Positions 9,011 through 17,219 of a stretch of 64,000 nucleotides of DNA are shown here, one piece after another. Position numbers and translations under genes: made by a program. Each line of letters starts with the position of its first letter. The first letter of the stretch is position 1. This DNA comes from Goekera deserti (GTDB lineage: Bacteria > Actinomycetota > Actinomycetes > Mycobacteriales > Geodermatophilaceae). The notes under the pieces were generated by a model. That model was not told the origin of the DNA. It did no database searches and saw only the letters and a list, made by a program, of their open reading frames with translations. The stretch is taken from positions 1 through 64,000 of the forward strand of contig NZ_JAAGWK010000024.1 in NCBI RefSeq assembly GCF_010685995.1. The letters are read 5' to 3'.

Positions 9011-9499
9011 ATGAAGCGCCAGGCGTTCCGGCTGGCGCCGGTGCTGGAGCTGCGTCGCCGCGAGGAGCGGATCGCCGCCCTCGCCGCCGCGCAGGCCGCG
9101 GCCCAGGCTGCGGCCGCCGACGAGCGGGCGACCGCGCAGGAGCAGGCACTGCGCACGGCGGCCGCGCCTCCCAGCGGCGACGCCGGCGCCTTCGTCAACG
9201 CCCTGCTCCGCGGGCACATGGCGGTCGAGGACGCCTCGGCCGCGCGGGCGCTCGCGGCTGCCCAGGCCGAGCAGTCGGCACTGGTCCGGAGCCGGTGGAC
9301 GGCGGCCGCGCAGCGCACCAAGGGCCTGGAGCGGCTGCAGGAGCGGCACGCCGCCGCACTGGCCCACGCGGACGACGTCGCAGAGATCCGCACCGTGGAC
9401 GACCTGGTCACGCGTCAACACGCCGATGGAGTAGGTGACGGCCGTCAGCACGACGGTCCCGACACCGACGACGAGCAGGAGGCGACGTGGACGGCCTGA
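9011..9499 (+). CDS. fliJ: Flagellar export protein FliJ
   Basis: FliJ is a small coiled-coil protein that couples FliI to the export gate. The 162-residue product begins with FRLAPVLELRRREERIAALA, the typical FliJ N-terminal pattern. It is one long Ala/Gln/Glu-rich helix pair up to about residue 120, and the last 40 residues are hydrophilic and probably disordered. It lies 10 bases after fliI, and its end overlaps the next gene by 13 bases. Confidence 0.88.
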   Translation: MKRQAFRLAPVLELRRREERIAALAAAQAAAQAAAADERATAQEQALRTAAAPPSGDAGAFVNALLRGHMAVEDASAARALAAAQAEQSALVRSRWTAAAQRTKGLERLQERHAAALAHADDVAEIRTVDDLVTRQHADGVGDGRQHDGPDTDDEQEATWTA

Positions 9500-10494
9500 G
9501 TGCTGTGCAGAGCCGGATCGGTGAGATCCAGGCCCGCTTCACGCCGAACACCGTGGCGCGCTCGGCGGCGGCCACCTGGCAGAGCGCGGCCACGGCCAGC
9601 GGCCTCAGCGGCAGCACCGCCTCCGACGCCGTCAGCCAGCTGCTGGGCACCGGCAGCAGCAACGGCGACCGCGCGGTGGCCGCGGCGACCGCCTACCTCG
9701 GCGTCCCCTACCAGTGGGGCGGCACCGACCCGACGAAGGGCCTGGACTGCTCCGGCCTGACCCAGCGGGTCTACGCCGACCTCGGCGTCGCCATCCCGCG
9801 CACCTCCTCCCAGCAGGCGACGGCGGGCACCCCGGTGGCCTCGCTGGCCGAGGCGCTGCCCGGGGACCTGGTGTTCTTCGACAACACGTCCTCCCGCCCC
9901 GGCATCGACCACGTCGGCATCTACGCCGGCAACGGCAAGATGATCGCCGCCCCGCAGGAGGGCGAGGTCGTCAAGCTGCAGGCCGTCGGCACGCCGACCG
10001 TGATCCGGCGCATCCTGCCGGCCGACCAGACCCCGTCGCTGCTCTCCGGGCTCACCGCGCAGGCCGCCGCTCCCACCTCGGCCACGGCGGCGGCCACCGC
10101 GGCCGGTCCGCTGCGCGGGGTGCCCTACGCCGACCTGTTCACCAAGGCCGCCACCGCCCACGGCATCTCCCCCGCGCTGCTCGCCGCCGTCGCCAAGACC
10201 GAGTCGAACTTCGACACCTCCGCGGTGTCGCCGGCCGGCGCCCAGGGCCTCATGCAGTTCATGCCCGCCACGGCCCGCGGCCTCGGCGTCGACCCGCGGG
10301 ACCCGGCGTCGGCCATCGACGGCGCGGCCCGCTACCTGCGCCAGCTCACCGACCAGTTCGGCTCGACCGACCTCGCCCTGGCTGCCTACAACGCAGGTCC
10401 GGGCACCGTCTCCCGCCACGGCGGGATCCCTCCCTACCCCGAGACGCAGGCCTACGTGACCAAGGTCAAGACCACCGCGGCGGGTCTCTCGTGA
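9487..10494 (+). CDS. Flagellar peptidoglycan hydrolase: NlpC/P60 plus lytic transglycosylase domains
   Basis: This 335-residue protein combines two wall-degrading domains. An NlpC/P60 peptidase domain spans about residues 62-175, with AYLGVPYQWGG, catalytic Cys88 in LDCSGL and His142 in DHVGIY. A lytic transglycosylase (SLT) domain spans about 213-325, with Glu239 in KTESNFD, GAQGLMQFMP and ALAAYNAGPG. There is no N-terminal signal peptide; the start is an amphipathic helix. It sits between fliJ and fliK. The context suggests a FlgJ-like role, opening the wall for the rod, with export through the flagellar apparatus rather than Sec. That role is inference. The GTG start overlaps fliJ by 13 bases. 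Confidence 0.88.
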   Translation: MDGLSAVQSRIGEIQARFTPNTVARSAAATWQSAATASGLSGSTASDAVSQLLGTGSSNGDRAVAAATAYLGVPYQWGGTDPTKGLDCSGLTQRVYADLGVAIPRTSSQQATAGTPVASLAEALPGDLVFFDNTSSRPGIDHVGIYAGNGKMIAAPQEGEVVKLQAVGTPTVIRRILPADQTPSLLSGLTAQAAAPTSATAAATAAGPLRGVPYADLFTKAATAHGISPALLAAVAKTESNFDTSAVSPAGAQGLMQFMPATARGLGVDPRDPASAIDGAARYLRQLTDQFGSTDLALAAYNAGPGTVSRHGGIPPYPETQAYVTKVKTTAAGLS

Positions 10495-12299
10495 CCGCCC
10501 CCCTGTCCGGCGCGTCCGCGTCGGCCACCGTGACGGCCCGCGTGGCCGCCCCGGCCGCCGGCGTGTCGGCGTCGGTGTCCTTCGCCGCCCTGCTCGACGG
10601 CGCCCGCTCCGCGAACGCCCCGGCCGCCCGGCCCGAGCCCCGCGCCGAGCGCCCCGTCCTGGACCGGGCGCCGCTGGCCCGGCCGACCCTGCCCGACCGC
10701 ACCTCCGACCGGGCCCGCGAGCGGGTGTCCGGCGCCGCCGACCGTGCCGCCGACCGGACCGGTGACAAGGCCGACCGCACCGCCGACCGCACCGCCGAGA
10801 AGGCCGCCGCGCGCAGCGAGCACGCGGCGGAGAAGGCCGGCGAGCGGGACGACACCCGCCCCCGCCCGGAGGCCCGGCCGGCCCGTGGTCCCGCGGCCCG
10901 CAGTCAGGACCGTGCCGACGAGGTGCACACGCCGACCGATCGTCCGGTCGACGACGACGCCGCCGACGCCGCCGGTGACGCCGTCTCCGGCACCGAGCGC
11001 GTCGACGTCCCGGTGCCGACGGCCCCGGTGGAGCAGGCCACCACCGTCGCCGTCTGGGCCCCGGTCACGCAGCCGGCCCCGGCGGTCACCGCCGAGGTGT
11101 CGGTGGACGTCGCCGCGGTCGCGTCCGTCGGCGCGGCGACCGGCTCGTCCGCGGCGGCGGCGGCGTCCGCGTCCCTCGCCCTCGAGACGGCTGCCGCCCC
11201 GCAGCCGGGCCCCCGACCGGCGACCGCCGCCACGGAGCCCACCGCCGCGGCCACCGCGGCCGCCCCGCAGGCGGCCCCGGCCGCTGCCGCCGCGCCGGTG
11301 CCCGGCACGACGGTCCCCACGGCGGCCCAGCTGCCGGCGGCGCTGCTCACCGCCGCCGCGGCGACCGACCCCGCCGGCAGCCACCCCGCCGTCGAGGCGA
11401 CCACCGTCCCGACCGCAGCGGGCGCCTCCGCGTCCGGCGTCTCGGTCTCCGGTGTCTCCGTCACCGGGGCCACCGGGGCCACCGGTCCCGGCCTGTCGCT
11501 GTCGTCGCTGACCGCGGCGGCCGGCTTCCTGGCCGGTCCCCCGACCCCCGTCGACGGTGCCGCCGCGACCGCGCCGGCCGGCAGCGCCGGCGCCACGGCC
11601 ACCGCTGCTGCCGTCGTCCCGGCACCGCTGCTGTCCGCGCTCACCGCCCTCACCGGCGCGCCGCGGAACCCGGCCGCACCGGTGGCCGCCGCAGTCGAGG
11701 TGCCCGCGGAAGCGTCGACCAGCGGTGTCACGTCCGGCACCGCACCGGCCACGACGACGGCGGCGCCGGTCACCGCGACCGCGGCACCCACCGCCGCGCC
11801 GCGCGACCCCGAGCTCGCCCAGCAGCTGTCCCGCCAGCTCGCGGTCCTGCACGGTGCCGCGAACGGCGGCTCCGAGATGACCCTGCACGTCACCCCGGAC
11901 ACCCTCGGACCGGTGGCCGTGCACGCCCGGGTCACCGACGGCCGGGTCGAGCTGACCATGCGCGGCGCCCACGACCAGGCTCGCCTGGCCCTGCTCGACG
12001 CCGTCCCCGACCTGCGGCAGGACCTCACCACCGCCGGGCTCGTCGTCACCCGGGTCGAGGTCGACCCGAGCACCGACACCCGTGCCTGGGCCGACGGCCG
12101 GGGCGACAGCGGTCAGCAGCAGCCCGGCACCGCCGCCGGCAGCAGCGACGGCCGCGGCGCCGGCTCCGGGCAGCAGTCCGGCGACGACCGCACCCGCCCG
12201 TGGCGACCCGCGCCCGGCGCCGTGCCCGGGCCCGTCTCCCCCACCTCCGACACGTCCGCGTCCGTGGCAGCCGCCACCGGGCTCGACGTCCGCGCCTGA
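10491..12299 (+). CDS. fliK: Flagellar hook-length control protein FliK
   Basis: FliK measures hook length and triggers the export specificity switch through FlhB. The 602-residue product is very rich in Ala, Thr, Pro and Val over residues 1-440 (disordered molecular ruler). It ends with a folded FliK_C domain containing MTLHVTPDTLGPVAVHARV and VELTMRGAHDQARLALLDAV, followed by a Gly/Ser/Gln tail. The N-terminal third has Arg/Asp/Ala tandem segments (DRAADRTGDKADRTADRTAE). The GTG start overlaps the hydrolase stop by 4 bases. It is longer than enteric FliK (about 400 residues). Confidence 0.88.
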   Translation: MTAPLSGASASATVTARVAAPAAGVSASVSFAALLDGARSANAPAARPEPRAERPVLDRAPLARPTLPDRTSDRARERVSGAADRAADRTGDKADRTADRTAEKAAARSEHAAEKAGERDDTRPRPEARPARGPAARSQDRADEVHTPTDRPVDDDAADAAGDAVSGTERVDVPVPTAPVEQATTVAVWAPVTQPAPAVTAEVSVDVAAVASVGAATGSSAAAAASASLALETAAAPQPGPRPATAATEPTAAATAAAPQAAPAAAAAPVPGTTVPTAAQLPAALLTAAAATDPAGSHPAVEATTVPTAAGASASGVSVSGVSVTGATGATGPGLSLSSLTAAAGFLAGPPTPVDGAAATAPAGSAGATATAAAVVPAPLLSALTALTGAPRNPAAPVAAAVEVPAEASTSGVTSGTAPATTTAAPVTATAAPTAAPRDPELAQQLSRQLAVLHGAANGGSEMTLHVTPDTLGPVAVHARVTDGRVELTMRGAHDQARLALLDAVPDLRQDLTTAGLVVTRVEVDPSTDTRAWADGRGDSGQQQPGTAAGSSDGRGAGSGQQSGDDRTRPWRPAPGAVPGPVSPTSDTSASVAAATGLDVRA

Positions 12300-12314
12300 C
12301 CGAGAGGACCTCCC

Positions 12315-13106
12315 ATGACCACTCCTGTCTCGAACATGCCAGAGAGCTCCTACGCGGCCATGCGCAAGCGGATCGGCAACCCGTCGACCAACAGCACGGG
12401 CATGTCGGCCAGCTCCCTCGCGGCGATGAAGGCCGCCCCCGACCTGTCGGTCGGCGGTGGCACCACCGCCCTGGCCAACCCCAAGGCCAACGACAAGGAC
12501 ACCTTCCTCAAGCTGCTGGTCGCCCAGATGAAGTACCAGGACCCCTCCAAGCCGGCCGACAGCAGCCAGCTCATGGCGCAGACCGCCACCTTCAGCCAGG
12601 TGGAGAAGCTGCAGGAGCTCGTCAAGCAGAACGCCACGCTGATGTCCTCCCAGCGCACGCTGACCGCCAGCGCGATGGTCGGCCACACGGTGGCCTACAC
12701 CGCCACCGACGGCACGGCGAAGACCGGCCTGGTCACCTCGGTGCGGATCGGCACCGACGCCAAGGAGGCCGAGGCCGTCGTCAACGGGGTCGCCGTCCCG
12801 CTGGGTCGGGTCACCACCATCACCACCGCCGACGCCGCGGCGATCGAGGCCAAGGCCGTCGCCGACGCCAAGGCCGCGGCCGACGCGAAGGCAGCCGAGG
12901 TCAAGGCCGCCGCGGACGCGAAGGCAGCCGCCGACGCGAAGGCCGCCACCCCGACCACGGGCGCGACACCGACGTCGCCGTCCGGCACCACCACCGGCAC
13001 GACAGGGACGTCGGCCACCGGGAGCACGGGCACGACAGGGACGTCAGCCACCGGCACCACCAGCGACTCGAAGTCCGACAGCGGCAGCGGCGCACCCGCC
13101 GCCTGA
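12315..13106 (+). CDS. flgD: Flagellar hook capping protein FlgD
   Basis: FlgD caps the growing hook. The 263-residue product has the FlgD N-terminal signature DTFLKLLVAQMKYQDPSKPA at about residues 62-81, then SQLMAQTATFSQVEKLQEL and a short Ig-like part. From about residue 173 the sequence becomes a repeated Ala-Asp-Ala-Lys helix (ADAKAA units) followed by a Thr/Gly/Ser tail to the end. This tail is not part of the normal FlgD fold and is an extension. The ATG has a GAGAGGA ribosome site 15 bases after fliK. Confidence 0.93.
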   Translation: MTTPVSNMPESSYAAMRKRIGNPSTNSTGMSASSLAAMKAAPDLSVGGGTTALANPKANDKDTFLKLLVAQMKYQDPSKPADSSQLMAQTATFSQVEKLQELVKQNATLMSSQRTLTASAMVGHTVAYTATDGTAKTGLVTSVRIGTDAKEAEAVVNGVAVPLGRVTTITTADAAAIEAKAVADAKAAADAKAAEVKAAADAKAAADAKAATPTTGATPTSPSGTTTGTTGTSATGSTGTTGTSATGTTSDSKSDSGSGAPAA

Positions 13107-13147
13107 CCGCCCCTCCGTCGTCCACCCCTCTCACCGGGAGAAGAACC

Positions 13148-14419
13148 ATGCTGCGCTCGATGTTCTCCGCCGTCGCCGGCCTCAAGGCACACCAGACCAA
13201 GCTCGACGTGACCGGCAACAACATCGCCAACGTCAACACCGTCGGCTACAAGACCCAGAGCGTCGTCTTCCAGGACACGCTGTCCCAGCTGGTGCGGGCG
13301 GCCTCCGCCCCCACCGAGGACACCGGTGGCACCAACCCGACCCAGGTCGGCCTCGGCGTCAAGGTCGCCGGCGTGACCACCAACTTCGGCCAGGGCTCCA
13401 CCCAGAACACCGGGCGGGTCGAGGACTTCATCATCAACGGCGACGGCTTCTTCGTCACCGCGCAGGGCAACAACCAGCTGTTCACCCGGGCCGGCTCGAT
13501 GACCTACGACGGCACCGGCCACCTGGTCACCCCGGACGGCGCGCTGCTGCAGGGCTGGACCGCCGACGCCAACGGCAAGATCGACACCTCCGGCCCGATC
13601 GACAGCCTGACCATGCCCTTCGGCCAGATCCTGCCGCCGGTGCCCACCAGCACCAACGCGATCAAGGGCAACCTCAACGCCTCGGCCGCGAACCCGATCG
13701 TCGGGCCGCCCGCGGTCCCGGGTGCCGTCGTCACCAGCGTGGTGGACATGTTCGACAAGCAGGGCAACAAGCTCACGTTCACCTACTCGTTCACCAAGAC
13801 CGGCCCGAACGCCTGGACCATGTCGATGAACGACTCGACCGGGACCGCCGTCGGTGGCTTCACGCCCGTGAACCTGACCTTCGACGCGACCGGCAAGCTG
13901 ACGGCGCCGGCGTCGGGCACGACCACCTTCACCGCCACCTCGGCCGCGACCCCGAACCCGTACGCCAACTGGGGCACGCCCGTCGTCGTCGACTTCTCCA
14001 AGATGACCCAGTTCAGCGAGAAGTCCGGCGTCGACAGCACGGTGCAGAACGGCATGACCACCGGCACGCTGCAGTCCTTCGGCCTCACCGACGACGGCGT
14101 CCTGCAGGGCACCTACTCCAACGGCCAGACCAAGGCCCTGGGCCAGCTGGCCATCGCCTCGTTCAACAACCCCGGCGGCCTGGTCAAGTCCGGCGCCAGC
14201 TCGTTCAAGTCCGGCGACAACTCCGGTCAGCCGCTCATCGGCATCGGTGGCAGCGGCAGCCGCGGCACCCTGGCGTCCGGCTCGCTGGAGATGAGCAACG
14301 TCGACCTGGCCGAGGAGTTCACCGGGCTGATCATCGCCCAGCGCGGGTTCCAGGCGAACAGCCGCGTGATCACCACCTCCGACGAGATCCTGCAGGAGCT
14401 CGTCCAGCTCAAGCGCTGA
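13148..14419 (+). CDS. flgE: Flagellar hook protein FlgE
   Basis: FlgE is the hook subunit. The 423-residue product starts with MLRSMFSAVAGLKAHQTKLD and GNNIANVNTVGYKT, the conserved rod/hook N-terminal helix. It contains NGDGFFVT and GALLQGW, and ends with EEFTGLIIAQRGFQANSRVI and the C-terminal helix. An Ala/Thr-rich variable domain lies in the middle. The ATG at 13148 follows a GGGAGAA ribosome site; the upstream open frame over flgD is a shadow. It closes the fliE-flgE unit. Confidence 0.96.
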   Translation: MLRSMFSAVAGLKAHQTKLDVTGNNIANVNTVGYKTQSVVFQDTLSQLVRAASAPTEDTGGTNPTQVGLGVKVAGVTTNFGQGSTQNTGRVEDFIINGDGFFVTAQGNNQLFTRAGSMTYDGTGHLVTPDGALLQGWTADANGKIDTSGPIDSLTMPFGQILPPVPTSTNAIKGNLNASAANPIVGPPAVPGAVVTSVVDMFDKQGNKLTFTYSFTKTGPNAWTMSMNDSTGTAVGGFTPVNLTFDATGKLTAPASGTTTFTATSAATPNPYANWGTPVVVDFSKMTQFSEKSGVDSTVQNGMTTGTLQSFGLTDDGVLQGTYSNGQTKALGQLAIASFNNPGGLVKSGASSFKSGDNSGQPLIGIGGSGSRGTLASGSLEMSNVDLAEEFTGLIIAQRGFQANSRVITTSDEILQELVQLKR

Positions 14420-14432
14420 CCCCCTCCCCTCC

Positions 14433-14500
14433 CGCCAAGATGGCCATCTTGGCGCCGCACTAATGGCCATCTTGGCGGCGCCTTCATGGCCATCTCGGCG
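14433..14500. repeat. Palindrome and three 23-bp-spaced repeats after flgE
   Basis: Bases 14433-14454 form a perfect 22-bp palindrome centred on TGGCCA. The word ATGGCCATCTTGGCG starts at 14440 and 14463, with a one-base variant at 14486, a spacing of exactly 23 bases. The array lies just after the flgE stop. It may end transcription or be a copy of a genome-wide interspersed repeat; sequence alone cannot tell. Confidence 0.8.
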
Positions 14501-14631
14501 GGAACGAGCGCCCGGTCCGTCGCCGTCCGACGGGGACGGACCGGGCGATCGGCTACACCCGCACCACCCCACGACCGATGACACAGAGGGGCCCCCGAGG
14601 CCCGCCACCCCCAGCCGGAAGAAGGACCACC

Positions 14632-14928
14632 GTGATCTGCGTGACGCGACTCAACGGGGACGAGTTCGCGGTCAACCCCGACCTCATCCAGCGCGTGGAA
14701 GCACACCCCGACACCGTCATCACGCTGCTGGACGACACGAAGTACATCGTGGCCGAGAGCGTGCCGCACGTGATCCGGCAGATCCGCGACTTCCGCGCCA
14801 GCGTGCTGCACACGGCACACCTGATGGACGTCGGGGCCTACGCGGCCCCGGTGCTCGAGGACCCGTCCACCGAGGACGACACGCGCGCTCCCGCCGTGCT
14901 CGCCTTCCCGATGCGCGAGGAGCGCTGA
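14632..14928 (+). CDS. flbD: Flagellar protein FlbD
   Basis: This small flagellar protein of the FlbD/SwrD family is found next to motA in many Gram-positive flagellar clusters; in Bacillus SwrD it raises swarming motor power. The 98-residue product starts with VICVTRLNGDEFAVNPDLIQ, the family signature, and then has the conserved ITLLDDTKYIVAESV. The last 30 residues are acidic and Pro-rich and make it longer than usual (about 65-75). The GTG at 14632 has an AAGAAGGA ribosome site 6 bases upstream; an earlier ATG at 14578 would add 18 non-conserved residues. Confidence 0.9.
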   Translation: MICVTRLNGDEFAVNPDLIQRVEAHPDTVITLLDDTKYIVAESVPHVIRQIRDFRASVLHTAHLMDVGAYAAPVLEDPSTEDDTRAPAVLAFPMREER

Positions 14929-14931
14929 CCC

Positions 14932-15711
14932 ATGGACCCCGCCACGATCATCGGGATCGTCCTGGCCCTGGTCTCCCTCGTGATCATGATGGTCCTCGAG
15001 GGGTCCAGCCCGCTGGCGATCTTCCTGCTGCCGCCGCTGATCCTCGTGTTCGGCGGCACGTTCGGCGCCGCGATCGCCGGCCTGGCGATGTCCGACGTCG
15101 GCAAGATCGGCGCCTGGATGAAGCAGGGCCTCATGCCCCCCAAGGTGCCGCCGATCACCGAGAAGATCCAGACGCTGGTCAGCCTGGCCGAGAAGGCCCG
15201 CAAGGAGGGCCTGCTCGCGCTGGAGGCCGAGGTCAAGAACATCGACGACCCGTTCCTCAAGCGCGGCCTGCAGATGAGCATCGACGGCACCGACCCGGAG
15301 GACCTGCGCGCCGTCCTGGAGGCCGAGATCGCGGCGAAGAAGGCCGAGGACAAGGTCGCCACCAAGTTCTTCACCGCCATGGGCGGCTACGCCCCGACGG
15401 TCGGCATCATCGGCACCGTCGTCGGTCTGGTCCACGTGCTGGAGAACCTGAGCAACCCCGACAGCCTCGGCCCGCTGATCGCCGCGGCGTTCATCGCGAC
15501 CCTCTGGGGCGTGCTCTCGGCGAACGTCTTCTGGCTGCCGATGGGCGCCAAGATCGCCCGGAACAGCGACCTGGAGGCCGCCCAGATGATGATGCTCGTC
15601 GAGGGCATCTCGGAGATCCAGGCCGGCACCAGCCCGCGCACCGTGCGGCAGAAGCTGACCTCCCTCATCCCACCGAGCGAGCTCGCCAAGGCCGCGAAGG
15701 CCGCGGCATGA
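14932..15711 (+). CDS. motA: Flagellar motor stator protein MotA
   Basis: MotA forms the proton-driven stator with MotB. The 259-residue product has four membrane helices: at about residues 5-22, 30-50, 150-170 (GGYAPTVGIIGTVVGLVHVLENL region) and 180-205. The large cytoplasmic loop between helices 2 and 3 carries the charged residues that act on FliG. Length matches the Gram-positive MotA family. It lies 3 bases after flbD and 25 bases before motB. Confidence 0.95.
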   Translation: MDPATIIGIVLALVSLVIMMVLEGSSPLAIFLLPPLILVFGGTFGAAIAGLAMSDVGKIGAWMKQGLMPPKVPPITEKIQTLVSLAEKARKEGLLALEAEVKNIDDPFLKRGLQMSIDGTDPEDLRAVLEAEIAAKKAEDKVATKFFTAMGGYAPTVGIIGTVVGLVHVLENLSNPDSLGPLIAAAFIATLWGVLSANVFWLPMGAKIARNSDLEAAQMMMLVEGISEIQAGTSPRTVRQKLTSLIPPSELAKAAKAAA

Positions 15712-15736
15712 CCACGACCGTGCACGGGCGGCGGAC

Positions 15737-16642
15737 GTGAGCGGCGGCGGGCACGCCCCCAAGAAGGGACGCCGGGCGCAGCACCACGAGGAGGAGGAGC
15801 ACGAGAACCACGAGAGGTGGCTGGTCTCCTACGCCGACATGGTCACCCTGCTGATGGTGCTCTTCATCGTGCTCTTCGCGATCAGCCAGGTGGACGCGAA
15901 GAAGTTCGACCAGCTCGCCACCGGGCTGGCCGAGAGCTTCGGCGCCCCGATCACCTCGATGGGCCAAGGCGCGTCGAGCGAGGCCAGTGTCTTCGACGGC
16001 TACCCGTCCCCGGTGCAGGTGACCGAGGACGTGCCGGAGAGCAAGGCCGAGCAGTCCGCAGAGGAAGCAGCCGCAGCTGCGAAGGCAGCCGCAGCCGCGG
16101 CCGAGGCCACGCAGCGCGAAGCACAGGCCACCTACGACCAGCTGGCTGCGGCCAAGGCTGCGTTGCAGGCGGCCCTGGACGCGGCCGGCTACCCGAACGC
16201 GGCGAAGTTCGAGATCACCGAGCGCGGGCTGGTGGTGCACGTGATCGCCGACCAGCTCCTGTTCGACGCGGAGCAGGCCGTGCTGCGGGCACCGGGGAAG
16301 AGCGTGCTGGACGCGATCGCCCCCACCCTGCGGGGGCTCCCGCAGGACATCGCGGTGGAGGGTCACGCCAACTCGCTGCCGGTCACCCCCGGCGGTCGGT
16401 ACTCCTCCAACTGGCAGCTCTCCACCGACCGGGCCTCGGTGATCGTCGAGTACATCACCACCACGGGCCGCGTGGCCGAGGACCGCATGTCGGCCACCGG
16501 CTACAGCAGCACCAAGCCGCTGCTGCCCGACTCCGACCCGAACGCGATGTCCGTCAACCGCCGGGTGGACGTCGTCGTCCTGTCCGACGCGTCCAGCGCC
16601 GCCAACCAACTGCTGCCCGTCATCGACGCAGCCCAGAACTGA
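15737..16642 (+). CDS. motB: Flagellar motor stator protein MotB
   Basis: MotB is the proton-channel and wall-anchoring stator subunit. The 301-residue product has a short cytoplasmic tail and then one membrane helix at about residues 32-50, with the proton-carrying Asp34 in SYADMVTLLM. A plug/linker region is followed by an OmpA-like peptidoglycan-binding domain at about 165-290 (VEGHANSLPVTP, NWQLSTDRA, NRRVDVVVL). Residues 103-150 form an unusually Ala/Glu/Lys-rich helix. The GTG start places the membrane helix at the normal position. Confidence 0.95.
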   Translation: MSGGGHAPKKGRRAQHHEEEEHENHERWLVSYADMVTLLMVLFIVLFAISQVDAKKFDQLATGLAESFGAPITSMGQGASSEASVFDGYPSPVQVTEDVPESKAEQSAEEAAAAAKAAAAAAEATQREAQATYDQLAAAKAALQAALDAAGYPNAAKFEITERGLVVHVIADQLLFDAEQAVLRAPGKSVLDAIAPTLRGLPQDIAVEGHANSLPVTPGGRYSSNWQLSTDRASVIVEYITTTGRVAEDRMSATGYSSTKPLLPDSDPNAMSVNRRVDVVVLSDASSAANQLLPVIDAAQN

Positions 16643-16653
16643 GGAGCGAGGCC

Positions 16654-17112
16654 ATGAGCACCAAGACCAAGGAGAAGGACGACAAGGCGCCCGCCGACGG
16701 GGAGGAGGCCAAGGGCGGCAAGAAGAAGATCCTGATCATCGCGGTGGTCGCGCTGCTGGCCGTGGGCGCGGCGCTGTACTTCTTCGTGTTCTCCGGCAGC
16801 GAGGCAGAGGCGGCACCGGTCGAGGGCACCGTCCTCACCCTGGAACCGGTCGCGGTGAACCTGGCCGGTGGCGGCTACCTCAAGGTGGGCATCGCGCTGC
16901 AGTTCACCGAGGCGGCCGGCGGTGGCGGGCACGGTGGAGCACCCGACGGCTCCAAGGCCCTGGACCTGCTCATCTCGCAGTTCTCCCAGGCCCAGCCCGC
17001 CGACGTCACCACCGCCCGGGACGCCCTCAAGGCCGACCTGCAGAAGAAGATCATCGAGGCCTACCACCACGACGTGATGGGCATCTACTTCACCGAGTAC
17101 GTCACGCAGTAG
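16654..17112 (+). CDS. fliL: Flagellar basal body-associated protein FliL
   Basis: FliL surrounds and supports the stator. The 152-residue product has a Lys-rich cytoplasmic start and one membrane helix at about residues 26-46 (ILIIAVVALLAVGAALYFFV). The periplasmic domain includes LEPVAVNLAGGGYLKVGIALQF and the conserved C-terminal VMGIYFTEYVTQ. Length is normal. The ATG at 16654 follows GAGGAGCGAGG. A long hairpin follows the stop. Confidence 0.93.
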   Translation: MSTKTKEKDDKAPADGEEAKGGKKKILIIAVVALLAVGAALYFFVFSGSEAEAAPVEGTVLTLEPVAVNLAGGGYLKVGIALQFTEAAGGGGHGGAPDGSKALDLLISQFSQAQPADVTTARDALKADLQKKIIEAYHHDVMGIYFTEYVTQ

Positions 17113-17140
17113 CACCACCTCAGCACCGCCCGCACCACCC

Positions 17141-17177
17141 GCCCACCCCGTCGCGCACCGACCGCGACGGGGTGGGC
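17141..17177 (+). terminator. Strong hairpin between fliL and fliM
   Basis: A perfect 14-bp stem (17141-17154 pairing with 17164-17177) closes a 9-base loop, 28 bases after the fliL stop. It overlaps the GTG at 17172 that would give a longer FliM, which argues for the downstream fliM start. It separates the motAB-fliL unit from the fliM unit. Confidence 0.75.
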
Positions 17178-17183
17178 GCACCG

Positions 17184-17213
17184 GTCAGGGTGCCCACCGG
17201 CACCGCCGATGAG
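17184..17213 (+). promoter_or_regulatory. Putative leaderless flagellar promoter of fliM
   Basis: GCCGATGAG at 17205-17213 is preceded by GTCA at 17184-17187 (17-base gap, as before flgB). The box ends exactly six bases before the fliM GTG at 17220. With the usual distance from the -10 element to the start point, the transcript would begin at or next to the GTG. Confidence 0.55.
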
Positions 17214-17219
17214 CACCTC

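Noticed and set aside
14433-14500. CRISPR-like array
   Set aside because: Only three short units with 8-base gaps and a palindromic core; no spacer-like sequences and no cas genes nearby.
17172-17219. Longer FliM start at 17172
   Set aside because: The GTG lies within the 14-bp hairpin stem after fliL and the added residues do not contain the CheY-binding motif; the promoter box geometry supports 17220.
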